The notes beneath the pieces are model-generated. The model worked only from the letters and a program-made list of their open reading frames with translations, was not told the origin of the DNA and made no database searches. The position numbers and the translations under genes are program-made. This document shows positions 1 through 7,375 of a DNA stretch of 28,876 bases, piece after piece (position 1 is the stretch's first letter; each line of letters begins with the position of its first letter). The stretch comes from an uncultured bacterium (lineage in GTDB: Bacteria > Bacillota > Clostridia > Lachnospirales > Lachnospiraceae): positions 1-28,876 of the forward strand of contig CAJMSZ010000027.1 in NCBI GenBank assembly GCA_905216215.1, in the 5' to 3' direction.

Positions 1-429
1 ATGGCAGAGAAATTAACACCTTTTGATCTGGTGGTAACAGATGAAAAATTGCAGACCTTAAAGCTTTTGCTTCCATATGTTCCTTCAGAGTATCAATCTT
101 TTTTGGGAATATATGTAAAATTTGCTGAATTTCAGAACACCGTTTCTTATTTCAGACAGTTCCCGGGCAGACATTTTTGGAAAAAAAACGATTCTGATGT
201 ATCGGTAGAATCCATCATATCAGACTTAAAAGAATATTATCCGGAAAAAAATTTTGAAATAATGGAAACTTTGATGCAGGCGATGAATATGATGGAAATG
301 ATGCAGAACATGAACGCAGAAGATATGTTCAGCTCTATGAATATGAGTGACATGTTCCAGGTGTTTCAACAAGAAAGGGCGGAAGAGCATGGAAGAATGG
401 ATGAATCATCCGGCAATGAAGAATCTTGA
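1..429 (+). CDS. Hypothetical protein with methionine-rich C-terminal half
   Basis: Unrecognised 142-residue protein. The first base of the window is the A of an ATG, so this may be the true start, but any ribosome binding site would lie outside and an earlier start cannot be excluded. The first 90 residues are mixed, with a stretch around residues 20-60 that looks helical. Residues about 87-121 are very rich in methionine (roughly 12 in 34, in MN and MM pairs) and form a plausible amphipathic helix. The tail is acidic and polar. I see no signal peptide, membrane segment or metal-binding Cys/His cluster. Its end overlaps the next gene by 41 bases in another frame, which suggests coupled translation and a shared role. 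The open frame, the clear downstream ribosome binding site and the coupling support a real gene; function is unknown. Confidence 0.7.
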   Translation: MAEKLTPFDLVVTDEKLQTLKLLLPYVPSEYQSFLGIYVKFAEFQNTVSYFRQFPGRHFWKKNDSDVSVESIISDLKEYYPEKNFEIMETLMQAMNMMEMMQNMNAEDMFSSMNMSDMFQVFQQERAEEHGRMDESSGNEES

Positions 430-670
430 TCCTGTTAAATTGGAATTGATTCGAACTGCTGCAAGACAGACGGAAGGAAAATCAGGTAAAGCTTTGGCTC
501 CAGTCATGCTTTCTTTAATTGTCAGCGCCAATAAACGGGGCATCCGTTTTACTACGGAGGAGACAGACCTCATTCTGGCAATTATGAAGGAAGGCAAAAC
601 GGATAGTGAAAAAAAACAGATAGACCACATGGTGGATTCTGTCAGGAAGACAAAAGAAGGAAGTCGTTAA
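389..670 (+). CDS. Small hypothetical protein, coupled to the preceding gene
   Basis: Unrecognised 93-residue soluble protein starting MEEWMNHPAMKNLDP. I chose the ATG at 389 because AAAGGG (374-379) lies nine bases upstream; an earlier in-frame start would add a Cys-rich, unlikely leader. The protein looks all-helical: residues 12-25 resemble a helix, followed by a GKSGKALAPVMLSLIVSANKRG segment (about 27-48), a helix ending in MKEGKTDSEKKQ, and a basic tail. It overlaps the previous gene by 41 bases. From memory, similar small proteins of unknown function occur in Lachnospiraceae, but I cannot name a family. The GKSGK string is not a full P-loop, since no ATPase fold could fit here. The stop codon sits in the loop of the hairpin at 655-681. 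Confidence 0.75.
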   Translation: MEEWMNHPAMKNLDPVKLELIRTAARQTEGKSGKALAPVMLSLIVSANKRGIRFTTEETDLILAIMKEGKTDSEKKQIDHMVDSVRKTKEGSR

Positions 671-681
671 GACTTCCTTCT
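655..681. terminator. Convergent hairpin terminator between the small hypothetical gene and the patatin gene
   Basis: An 11-bp perfect stem (655-665 with 671-681, AGAAGGAAGTC against its complement) has a five-base loop holding the TAA of the plus-strand gene. Minus-strand reading continues into TTTT, which suits a terminator for the patatin-like gene. On the plus strand the T-run is broken (TCTCATATGCTTTTC), so termination in that direction may be weaker. Confidence 0.7.
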
Positions 682-701
682 CTCATATGCTTTTCTTCGT
701 A

Positions 702-1559
702 TTACGATTCCAGGTATTTCATCATCTTGTCAAATTGTTGTTCCATGGTTTCATATCCGTGTTCATAGAAAGCTTCCAGCTTTTCTACATCCTTTTCAAT
801 TCTGTGAATTGGTTTATGGGTAGGACGGATTACGAAAATCTCACCCTTCTCTTCTAACCAGTCAATGTAATTCATGGTTACATTATAACGTTTGTTACGA
901 AGAATACAGGTTTTGACAAGTTCAGGATATTTGCTGTACATTTTGCGATATAATTCGATATACGCTTTTGAAATTTTTTCTTTTCGGTACCCTTTTTTAC
1001 GGGTCAGGAGAAGTACAATTTTTTTCGCACCACGTTCCTTTACATGTTTTACCGGAACGGAATCTGCAAGTCCCCCGTCCAGATAAGGAATACCATCTAC
1101 ATTTACAATCGGGCAGACCAAAGGCATGCTACTGCTGGCACGGCACATCATCATCAGACGCTGTGGATTTGAGTCTTCGGTTAAATACTCTGCTTTTCCG
1201 GTAATGCAGTTCGTAGTTACAATTTCACAATGTATGCCGGAGTTGAAATAGGATTCAAAATCCAGGGGAATCAGACTATTCGGCATCTTATCAAAAATCA
1301 TATCCATATCCAGAATACTGCGTTCTTTGATGAATCCCTTCAGTCCATAATAATAGTTATATTCTTTTCCACGGTGAATCATACATTTCTTCGTACGCTC
1401 CGGCTGTTTTGCTACATAACCTACTGCATTACAGGAACCGGCGGAGACACCTGTCACGTCCGAAAAGTAGATGTCGCGTTCCATCAGATAATCCAGTGCA
1501 CCGGAGGTAAACACGCCTCTTGTGGCACCACCTTCCAAAATCAGACTTCCATTTATCAT
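702..1559 (-). CDS. Patatin-like phospholipase family protein
   Basis: Predicted serine acyl hydrolase of the patatin family (285 aa), a lipid acyl-ester hydrolase with a Ser-Asp dyad. Visible motifs are the glycine-rich oxyanion loop GGATRGVF at residues 10-17, the nucleophile elbow GVSAGS with Ser39, and the DGG motif with Asp161. It belongs to the short bacterial YjjU/RssA-like type and has no signal peptide, so it is probably cytoplasmic. The basic C-terminal part (about 180-285) has no motif I recognise. The ATG at 1559 follows AGAGGTG at a good distance. It is a single-gene unit with its own promoter (1594-1622) and a convergent terminator (655-681). Family assignment is firm; the natural substrate is unknown. 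Confidence 0.92.
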   Translation of the reverse strand: MINGSLILEGGATRGVFTSGALDYLMERDIYFSDVTGVSAGSCNAVGYVAKQPERTKKCMIHRGKEYNYYYGLKGFIKERSILDMDMIFDKMPNSLIPLDFESYFNSGIHCEIVTTNCITGKAEYLTEDSNPQRLMMMCRASSSMPLVCPIVNVDGIPYLDGGLADSVPVKHVKERGAKKIVLLLTRKKGYRKEKISKAYIELYRKMYSKYPELVKTCILRNKRYNVTMNYIDWLEEKGEIFVIRPTHKPIHRIEKDVEKLEAFYEHGYETMEQQFDKMMKYLES

Positions 1560-1593
1560 CCTTACACCTCTTCTTCTGCTTTAAGATATCATA

Positions 1594-1622
1594 AGTATAT
1601 CACAACATTGTTTTCTTGTCTT
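1594..1622 (-). promoter_or_regulatory. Predicted sigma-A promoter of the patatin-like gene
   Basis: Reading the minus strand, AAGACA (1617-1622) is followed after 17 bases by TATACT (1594-1599). A TG one base upstream of the -10 makes an extended -10 element. The start point would be near 1587, about 28 bases before the ATG. This is a sequence match only. Confidence 0.5.
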
Positions 1623-1677
1623 GCGAAAAAAGTATTCTCATGGTACGATATTAAGCGGTAAAAACTAACTATATGAT

Positions 1678-1683
1678 TATAAT
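1678..1683 (+). promoter_or_regulatory. Candidate -10 box for the ykpA-luxS unit
   Basis: A perfect TATAAT lies 24 bases before the ATG of the ABC-F gene. A -35 box at 16-18 bases is poor (GCGGTA region), so the promoter is plausible but not certain. The AAGGAG ribosome binding site at 1694-1699 follows it. Confidence 0.35.
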
Positions 1684-1707
1684 AAACAATATGAAGGAGA
1701 AAATTCA

Positions 1708-3339
1708 ATGATTAGTACAAGTAATGTTACCCTCCGTGTTGGGAAGAAAGCATTGTTTGAAGATGTAAATATTAAATTCACAGAAGGAAACTGTTATGGA
1801 CTTATCGGTGCAAATGGTGCCGGAAAGTCGACTTTTTTGAAGATTTTATCCGGGCAGTTGGAGCCAACCTCCGGTGAAGTGATTATTTCACCGGGAGAGC
1901 GTCTTTCTTTCTTGCAGCAGGATCATTTCAAATATGATGAGTTTCCGGTACTGGATACCGTAATTATGGGAAATGCACGTCTCTATGAAATCATGAAAGA
2001 GAAAGAAGCCATTTATGCCAAAGAGAATTTTACAGATGAAGATGGAATCAAAGCCAGTGAACTGGAAGGCGAATTTGCTACCATGAATGGATGGGAGGCC
2101 GAATCTGATGCCGCTTCTCTCCTGAACGGGCTTGGCATTGAGACCGAACTTCATTATACACTGATGCATGATCTGACCGGTGCGCAGAAGGTCAAAGTGT
2201 TGCTGGCGCAGGCACTCTTTGGTTCGCCAGATATCCTTCTTCTGGATGAGCCTACCAACCACTTGGATCTGGATGCCATCGCATGGCTGGAAGAATTTTT
2301 AATCAACTTTAACAATACTGTTATTGTTGTATCACATGACCGTTATTTCTTAAATAAAGTATGTACACAGATTGCTGATATTGATTATGGAAAGATTCAG
2401 CTCTACGCAGGAAACTATGATTTCTGGTATGAATCCAGTCAGCTCCTTATCCGACAGATGAAAGAAGCAAACAAGAAAAAGGAAGAAAAAATCAAGGAAC
2501 TTCAGGAATTTATTTCAAGGTTTAGTGCCAATGCATCAAAATCTCGTCAGGCGACCTCAAGAAAACGTGCGTTAGAGAAGATTCAGTTGGATGAAATCCG
2601 TCCTTCCAGTCGTAAGTATCCATATATTGATTTCAAACCCAATCGTGAAATCGGAAATGAAGTGCTTACCGTAGAAGGCATTACAAAGACCATTGATGGA
2701 GAAAAGATTCTGGATAATATTTCGTTTACTTTAAATCGTGATGACAAAGTGGCTTTTGTAGGCGGAAACGAATTAGCAAAAACGACTTTATTCCAGATTC
2801 TTTCAGGTGAATTAGAACCGGATGCAGGAACTTACAAATGGGGTGTTACCACATCACAGGCATATTTTCCAAAAGACAGTGGAAAAGAATTTGACAATGA
2901 CGATACGATTGTAGAATGGCTAACCCAGTATTCTGAAATTAAGGATGTAACTTATGTCCGTGGTTTCCTGGGAAGAATGCTCTTTGCCGGAGAAGACGGT
3001 GTAAAGAAAGTCAAAGTATTATCCGGTGGTGAAAAAGTACGCTGCCTGCTTTCTAAAATGATGATTTCCGGTGCCAATGTTCTGATTTTGGATGAACCAA
3101 CAGACCACCTTGATATGGAAGCAATCACAGCGCTCAACAATGGAATGCAGAAATTCCATGGTGTGCTTCTCTTCTCTTCCCGTGACCATCAGATTGTGCA
3201 GACTACTGCGAACCGTATTATGGAAATCATGCCAGGCGGAAAGATGATTGATAAGATGACAACTTATGACGAGTATCTTGCTAGTGATGAGATGGCAAGA
3301 AAACGTCAGACTTATACCATGGCTGAGACAGACAACTAA
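1708..3339 (+). CDS. ykpA: ABC-F family ATPase, YkpA type
   Basis: Soluble ABC-F protein (543 aa) with two ATP-binding domains and no membrane part. This family acts on ribosomes or translation factors rather than in transport. Domain 1 has Walker A GANGAGKS (34-41), Walker B and DEPTNHLD (180-187), and H-loop SHD (209-211). The linker (about 245-300) is Lys/Glu-rich with the SANASKSRQATSRKR segment typical of ABC-F. Domain 2 has LSGGEK (438-443) and DEPTDHLD (462-469), but its Walker A reads GGNELAKT (352-359) and its H-loop SRD (491-493), so His is replaced by Arg. The domain 1 signature is LTGAQ. The GxNELA form matches what I recall of B. subtilis YkpA, hence the symbol. AAGGAG precedes the ATG by 8 bases. 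luxS follows after 31 bases with no terminator, so they are probably co-transcribed. It is not obviously an antibiotic-resistance ABC-F. Confidence 0.9.
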   Translation: MISTSNVTLRVGKKALFEDVNIKFTEGNCYGLIGANGAGKSTFLKILSGQLEPTSGEVIISPGERLSFLQQDHFKYDEFPVLDTVIMGNARLYEIMKEKEAIYAKENFTDEDGIKASELEGEFATMNGWEAESDAASLLNGLGIETELHYTLMHDLTGAQKVKVLLAQALFGSPDILLLDEPTNHLDLDAIAWLEEFLINFNNTVIVVSHDRYFLNKVCTQIADIDYGKIQLYAGNYDFWYESSQLLIRQMKEANKKKEEKIKELQEFISRFSANASKSRQATSRKRALEKIQLDEIRPSSRKYPYIDFKPNREIGNEVLTVEGITKTIDGEKILDNISFTLNRDDKVAFVGGNELAKTTLFQILSGELEPDAGTYKWGVTTSQAYFPKDSGKEFDNDDTIVEWLTQYSEIKDVTYVRGFLGRMLFAGEDGVKKVKVLSGGEKVRCLLSKMMISGANVLILDEPTDHLDMEAITALNNGMQKFHGVLLFSSRDHQIVQTTANRIMEIMPGGKMIDKMTTYDEYLASDEMARKRQTYTMAETDN

Positions 3340-3370
3340 AGAATTGTGTAAAATAAAAAAGGAGAACAAA

Positions 3371-3850
3371 ATGAAGAAAATTTCAAGCTTCACCATTGAC
3401 CACATAAAATTAGTTCCAGGTCTTTATGTTTCAAGAAAGGATTCGGTAGAGGGACATCCCATCACAACTTTTGATATTCGTATGACGAAGCCAAATGAAG
3501 AACCTACGATTAATACTGCAGAAATGCATACCATGGAACATCTGGGAGCAACTTTTTTAAGAAATCATGCAGAATACGGAGATAAAACTCTCTATTTTGG
3601 TCCAATGGGATGCCGGACCGGATTTTATTTACTTCTTTCTGGTGATTATGAATCCAAAGATATTGTACCTCTTATGAGAGAGATGTTTACGTTTATTGCT
3701 GAATTTGAAGGTGAAGTTCCGGGTGCATCTCCGAAAGACTGCGGTAATTATCTGGATATGAACCTTCCAATGGCAAAATATTGTGCACGGAAATATTTAA
3801 AAGAAGTATTGGAAAACATCACAGAAAAACAATTGATTTATCCAGAATAA
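3371..3850 (+). CDS. luxS: S-ribosylhomocysteine lyase LuxS
   Basis: Cleaves S-ribosylhomocysteine to homocysteine and DPD, the precursor of the AI-2 signal, in the activated methyl cycle. The length of 159 aa is normal. The metal site is complete: HTMEH gives His53 and His57, and the DCGNY motif gives Cys124. The catalytic Cys81 is in GPMGCRTGF. I took the ATG at 3371 because GGAGAA lies just upstream and the sequence from MKKISSF aligns with LuxS starts; the frame is open further upstream but overlaps ykpA. It follows ykpA closely and ends before the two-way terminator at 3885-3930. The SAH nucleosidase partner (Pfs/MtnN) is not in the window. I see no SAM riboswitch in the 31-base gap. Confidence 0.97.
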   Translation: MKKISSFTIDHIKLVPGLYVSRKDSVEGHPITTFDIRMTKPNEEPTINTAEMHTMEHLGATFLRNHAEYGDKTLYFGPMGCRTGFYLLLSGDYESKDIVPLMREMFTFIAEFEGEVPGASPKDCGNYLDMNLPMAKYCARKYLKEVLENITEKQLIYPE

Positions 3851-3884
3851 GTTATCCTTAAAAACAAAATCATAAAGGGTTAAA

Positions 3885-3930
3885 AAAATCCTGACAGAAC
3901 AGAGTCTTAGTTTTCTGCTGTCAGGATTTT
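3885..3930. terminator. Two-way intrinsic terminator between luxS and the 5-formyl-THF cyclo-ligase gene
   Basis: A perfect 13-bp stem, AAAATCCTGACAG (3885-3897) with its complement at 3918-3930, encloses a 20-base loop. On the plus strand it runs into TTTTCTTTT after luxS. On the minus strand it runs into a T7 tract at 3882-3888 after the cyclo-ligase gene. The right arm and the cyclo-ligase stop codon (3907-3909) lie inside the structure, so one arm is also protein-coding. Confidence 0.85.
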
Positions 3931-4473
3931 CTTTTCCGTAATCAACATATGAGGTCTGTAGTCTGTGGGTTCCGTTGGTATGCTTTCGCATAACTGTAAC
4001 TCATAGCCCACTGCAATTAATTTTAAATCTGGATGTTTGTCCAAAAAACGGTCATAATAGCCACCGCCATATCCAACACGGTTTAAATTTTCATCAAATG
4101 CAACTCCGGGCATAATCATGAGCGTATTTTCTGGGAAAAACGCAATCTTTTCACAATAGGCAGTGGGTTCTAAAATATGCATGGCACCCGGTGCGAGCTG
4201 TGTGTATTCAGAAATCAGATAAAAATCCATTTCATTTTTGTTCACTTTTGGAAATGCCACTTTCTTCCCATATTTCCATGCTGCTTTAGTCAATAAGCCG
4301 GTCTGCACTTCGTTTTGAAAATCCGCATAAGTTAATATTAGCTCTGCATTTTGAAATTCGCTAGTCCGAAGAACCTGTTCTGTAATCTTTCTGCTCTTTT
4401 CGCAGACCTCAGCCAAAGTCATTTCTTTTCGGAGCGAACGAATCCGCTTTCTAATTTGCTGTTTTGTGTCCAT
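3907..4473 (-). CDS. 5-formyltetrahydrofolate cyclo-ligase
   Basis: ATP-dependent conversion of 5-formyl-THF to 5,10-methenyl-THF, which returns a dead-end folate to the one-carbon pool (MTHFS/YgfA/YqgN family). The protein has 188 aa, the usual size. Visible are the basic N-terminal helix (KQQIRKRIRSLRKEM, about 4-18), FPKV near residue 74, and the family hallmark GYGGGYYDRFL at about 134-144. I chose the ATG at 4473 over a TTG 12 bases upstream because GGTG lies at good spacing before it. The start overlaps the end of the DUF896 gene by 23 bases, implying coupled translation. It is the last gene of the long minus-strand run; its 3' end forms part of the terminator. Confidence 0.93.
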   Translation of the reverse strand: MDTKQQIRKRIRSLRKEMTLAEVCEKSRKITEQVLRTSEFQNAELILTYADFQNEVQTGLLTKAAWKYGKKVAFPKVNKNEMDFYLISEYTQLAPGAMHILEPTAYCEKIAFFPENTLMIMPGVAFDENLNRVGYGGGYYDRFLDKHPDLKLIAVGYELQLCESIPTEPTDYRPHMLITEKKILTAEN

Positions 4474-4672
4474 ATTTTTCACCAAGGTCTGTGATACTTC
4501 CGTCCTTCTCCTGAATAGAAATATTGTTTAACTGTCCACGGAGATTACGTTTAAATGCTTCCACATATTCTCGGCGGAGAACCTGCTGTTCTTTAAATTC
4601 TTTTTCGGTTAGTCCTTCTGCTTTTGATTTGTGATACAATTCATTAATTCGTGCAATTTTTTTATCATCCAT
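4451..4672 (-). CDS. DUF896 (YnzC-type) small protein
   Basis: A 73-residue cytoplasmic protein of the DUF896/UPF0291 family (B. subtilis YnzC type), whose members form a short two-helix hairpin and have no firmly assigned biochemical role. The diagnostic part is MDDKKIARINELYHKSKAEG and then LTEKEFKEQQVLRREYVEAFKRN. It ends with the conserved KDGSITDLG-like tail. I placed the start at 4672, not at the in-frame ATG 33 bases earlier, because AAAGGA lies upstream at normal distance and the family begins at MDDKK. It overlaps the cyclo-ligase gene and follows the BofC-like gene by 50 bases, so it is probably co-transcribed with both. Confidence 0.88.
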   Translation of the reverse strand: MDDKKIARINELYHKSKAEGLTEKEFKEQQVLRREYVEAFKRNLRGQLNNISIQEKDGSITDLGEKYGHKTAN

Positions 4673-4722
4673 TTTCTTTTGTCCTTTCTCATTTACTTTT
4701 GGCAATATGCCGGCAAAAATGT

Positions 4723-5100
4723 TTAGCTTGAATAGTTTTCCAGAAAACCATAAAGCTTCTCTTCCCCTATAATTATTTTTCCTTTTTTTAATTCGTTTTG
4801 CAGTTCTGTCGGCAAATCTGCAAGGGGAATGTCTGTATATTCAAATAACGTTTGTCTGTCTGACTGGAACACAACTACATAACCATTCAGTATTGTCAGA
4901 TAATAAGATTGTTCTTCCTCTTTCTCTGCGGTTCCCTGTACCTGCAACAAGGTATCATCAGATTGATTTTCACTTTGTGTCTCAGAAGGATTTTGTGATT
5001 TTCTTACCAGATATTTGTATTCTTCTCTATAACCAAGGGATAGAACCGCGAGGAAAGCAAACAAGCTGAAAGTCAGGATAACACCATATTTTTTCTGCAT
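4723..5100 (-). CDS. BofC C-terminal-domain-like membrane-anchored protein
   Basis: A 125-aa protein with one N-terminal membrane segment or uncleaved signal (about residues 6-22, hydrophobic, preceded by QKK). A polar Ser/Gln/Asn/Glu linker (35-65) follows, then a compact C-terminal domain with YYLTILNGYVVVF, LFEYTDIPLADLP and YGFLENYSS. This C-terminal pattern resembles the BofC C-terminal domain as found in short clostridial proteins. In Bacillus, BofC is a forespore-secreted inhibitor of SpoIVB. Topology predicts the domain outside the membrane. AAAGGAGATG precedes the ATG. It lies 56 bases after spoVB, another sporulation gene, and spoIVB is also in the window (17300-18358). The BofC link is pattern recognition, not proven homology. 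Confidence 0.65.
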   Translation of the reverse strand: MQKKYGVILTFSLFAFLAVLSLGYREEYKYLVRKSQNPSETQSENQSDDTLLQVQGTAEKEEEQSYYLTILNGYVVVFQSDRQTLFEYTDIPLADLPTELQNELKKGKIIIGEEKLYGFLENYSS

Positions 5101-5156
5101 AAGGACATCTCCTTTTTTCTACAGTATTAACCTGACTCTTTTCTCTTATACAAATT

Positions 5157-6821
5157 TTAGTAAAATCTGTCATTTATTAAATGAAACTTTTTACAGATGG
5201 TCAACAATGAGGCTCCTTTTGGCATTTCCAAAATTTCATCTTCTGTAAGTCCACCCAGCTTCAGAAGGCTGATTGCATACACTACGACTGCAATTACGAG
5301 AGCAATCAGAATGGCAATTCGTCCGGAAATAAACATACTTAAAACCAGGTTGACCAGATACACTGAGACACCCATAATTGCAGAGGCAATGCATGGAATT
5401 ACAAAAGTTTTTTTCGTTTCTTGTTTGTATCCAATTGCTTCTCTGATATTGTGTGCATTTAAAATACACATTGACAGTGAGAAAATAATTTTACTTACGA
5501 TAACTCCGTAGATTCCCCACTTGAAAAATACCATCATGATAAACAGTGATACCACATGAAGAATCAATGAAATGGTTGCGTTTTTCACTGGTTTCATCAT
5601 ACGGTTGATTCCTTGAAGTACTGCATTTGTTACGGTGGACAGGGAATAAAATACAAGTGAAATTCCGCCTATCCGGAACATCATTGCCTGCGTTGTATTA
5701 TCAATTGATGGCCAGATGAAATCCAGAATTGGTCTTCCTACAATACAGAGACCAAAAGCGCTTGGGATGGTAATCAGCATAGTAAAACGTATTGCCATGT
5801 AAATCCGGTTGTATAACAATCGTTTTTCTCTTGTCTCATATGCACGGACAAGCCCAGGTATCATTGATGACCCAAGCGCACTTGCAACAGCAAGGGGAAC
5901 ATTGAATAGATTGTAGTATTGTCCAAGCTTTCCAAGAATTTCTACACATTCTTTTTCCAAATGTCCCTGGGCTGCCATAATATTATTAAACATGGCACTG
6001 TCAATAATATTGCCCATGTTGTATACAGCAGAGCTTAAGATAACCGGTGCAATGGTAAGTAACATCAGTTTGAAAATGGAACTGTAACTTTCCATTTTGC
6101 GAGAACGGTCACGTTTTACACGTCTGCGAATGACTTTTCTGGCAGCATAATAGCAGAAAATTAAGAACAACAGACCAATAGCAGCTCCGGAAACAGTTCC
6201 CAGAGTGCCTCCGGCTGCAGAGTAAGCCGGTCCCAACAGTTCATTGTCCTGCTTCTGTGCCATTTTCAGTCCATAGTCCATTAACAGACTTGCACCTGCA
6301 ATGCTGACAACAGCATTTAAAATCTGTTCCAGAATTTGTGAAATTGCAGTTGGAATCATAGTTCCACATCCCTGAAAGTAACCACGGAATACACCCATGA
6401 CTGCTACTACGAGAAGTCCCGGAGCAAGCACACGAAGTGCATATAAACTGACTTTTGCACCCATAATTGATGCAATAAATTCCGCTCCGAAGAAGATAAT
6501 TATCATAATAATCGAACCAACAGAAATTGCAAACATCAAAGCAGCTTTAAATACCTGCTGGGCATTTTTATATTGGCCCTTTGCAATTCTTGCGGATACT
6601 AATTTGGATACAGCAAGGGGCATACTGTAAGATGAAATCAGCAGTGCCATGGAGTAAACCTGGAATGCGATTTCATAGTAGCCTTGTCCTTGAAGTCCCA
6701 TAATATTGAGCATAGGAATACGATAGACAAATCCGATAATTTTCGTAATAATCCCTGCTACTGCCAATATGGCTCCCTGAATTAGAAACCCATCCTTGGA
6801 TGATTTTTTCTTTTCTGACAT
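5157..6821 (-). CDS. spoVB: SpoVB-type polysaccharide transporter (MOP superfamily)
   Basis: A 554-residue polytopic membrane protein with about 12-14 hydrophobic helices, of the MurJ/SpoVB/Wzx group of lipid-linked sugar flippases. SpoVB is needed for spore cortex peptidoglycan in Bacillus. The start MSEKKKSSKDGFLIQGAIL followed by GIITKIIGFVYRIPML is typical of clostridial SpoVB. Conserved charged positions include RGYFQG and the PLAVSK segment. I chose the ATG at 6821 because AGGTG lies directly upstream; the ATG 12 bases earlier overlaps that ribosome binding site. The gene sits 57 bases downstream of ybeY. Whether it serves spore cortex or another exported polysaccharide cannot be decided here, and genomes of this group often carry several paralogues. 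Confidence 0.85.
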   Translation of the reverse strand: MSEKKKSSKDGFLIQGAILAVAGIITKIIGFVYRIPMLNIMGLQGQGYYEIAFQVYSMALLISSYSMPLAVSKLVSARIAKGQYKNAQQVFKAALMFAISVGSIIMIIIFFGAEFIASIMGAKVSLYALRVLAPGLLVVAVMGVFRGYFQGCGTMIPTAISQILEQILNAVVSIAGASLLMDYGLKMAQKQDNELLGPAYSAAGGTLGTVSGAAIGLLFLIFCYYAARKVIRRRVKRDRSRKMESYSSIFKLMLLTIAPVILSSAVYNMGNIIDSAMFNNIMAAQGHLEKECVEILGKLGQYYNLFNVPLAVASALGSSMIPGLVRAYETREKRLLYNRIYMAIRFTMLITIPSAFGLCIVGRPILDFIWPSIDNTTQAMMFRIGGISLVFYSLSTVTNAVLQGINRMMKPVKNATISLILHVVSLFIMMVFFKWGIYGVIVSKIIFSLSMCILNAHNIREAIGYKQETKKTFVIPCIASAIMGVSVYLVNLVLSMFISGRIAILIALVIAVVVYAISLLKLGGLTEDEILEMPKGASLLTICKKFHLINDRFY

Positions 6822-6878
6822 AAAGCACCTCATTTATGTAATCTCTTATGCGGTAAATCTGAAACTCTAAAATAATCC

Positions 6879-7373
6879 CTATCGCGTTATTCCAAGATTA
6901 TCCAGAATGTTTCGTTGCTTTTCTTCCATGACAAGTCGTTCCCCATCTTCCATATGATCATACCCAAGAAGATGAAGCATACTGTGTGCAATCAAAAAGG
7001 CAAATTCACGTTTTACGGAGTGCCCGTATTCTTCTGCCTGAGCAATCACTTTTTCTTTGGAAATGACGATATTTCCAAGTATTAATTCTCCGGTTTCCAG
7101 GTCAAAATTACTATCATCTTCTTCAACGGAAGAAAAGTCTGCCGGACTGTCATACTCTATCATAGGGAAAGATAAAACATCCGTCGGACGATCAATCCCA
7201 CGAAATTCATTGTTTATTCGCTGGATTTCAGCATTATTTGTCAAAAGAAGCTCAACCTGGGATTCATAAGGGCAATTCTCATAATCCAGAACACCTTCTG
7301 TAACCAGATTGGCTATTTCCATATAATCAAGGTCAAGTTCCGGTCCTTCTTCATTTTCTAAATATATTCTCAT
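6879..7373 (-). CDS. ybeY: Endoribonuclease YbeY (rRNA maturation factor)
   Basis: Zn-dependent single-strand endoribonuclease for 16S rRNA 3'-end maturation and ribosome quality control. The protein has 164 aa. The zinc motif HSMLHLLGYDH gives His130, His134 and His140. Other family marks are NNEFRGIDRPTDVLSFP (55-70) and GELILGNIVIS (95-105), with an acidic insert at about 76-92 (SPADFSSVEEDDSNFD) that is common in clostridial members. The start follows the phoH stop by two bases, so translation is coupled, with GAAGGA in the phoH end. The yqfC-yqfD-phoH-ybeY order is standard in Firmicutes. Confidence 0.96.
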   Translation of the reverse strand: MRIYLENEEGPELDLDYMEIANLVTEGVLDYENCPYESQVELLLTNNAEIQRINNEFRGIDRPTDVLSFPMIEYDSPADFSSVEEDDSNFDLETGELILGNIVISKEKVIAQAEEYGHSVKREFAFLIAHSMLHLLGYDHMEDGERLVMEEKQRNILDNLGITR

Positions 7374-7375
7374 AC

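Noticed and set aside
565..580. CRISPR, tandem repeat or phage features anywhere in the window
   Set aside because: No regularly spaced repeats, integrase, transposase or inverted terminal repeats were found; the position given is nominal.
3340..3370. Possible SAM or SAH riboswitch before luxS
   Set aside because: The gap is 31 bases, far too short.
5101..5156. Promoter TTGTAT/TAATAC before the BofC-like gene
   Set aside because: Only about half of the consensus bases match and spacing is 18; not better than chance in AT-rich DNA.
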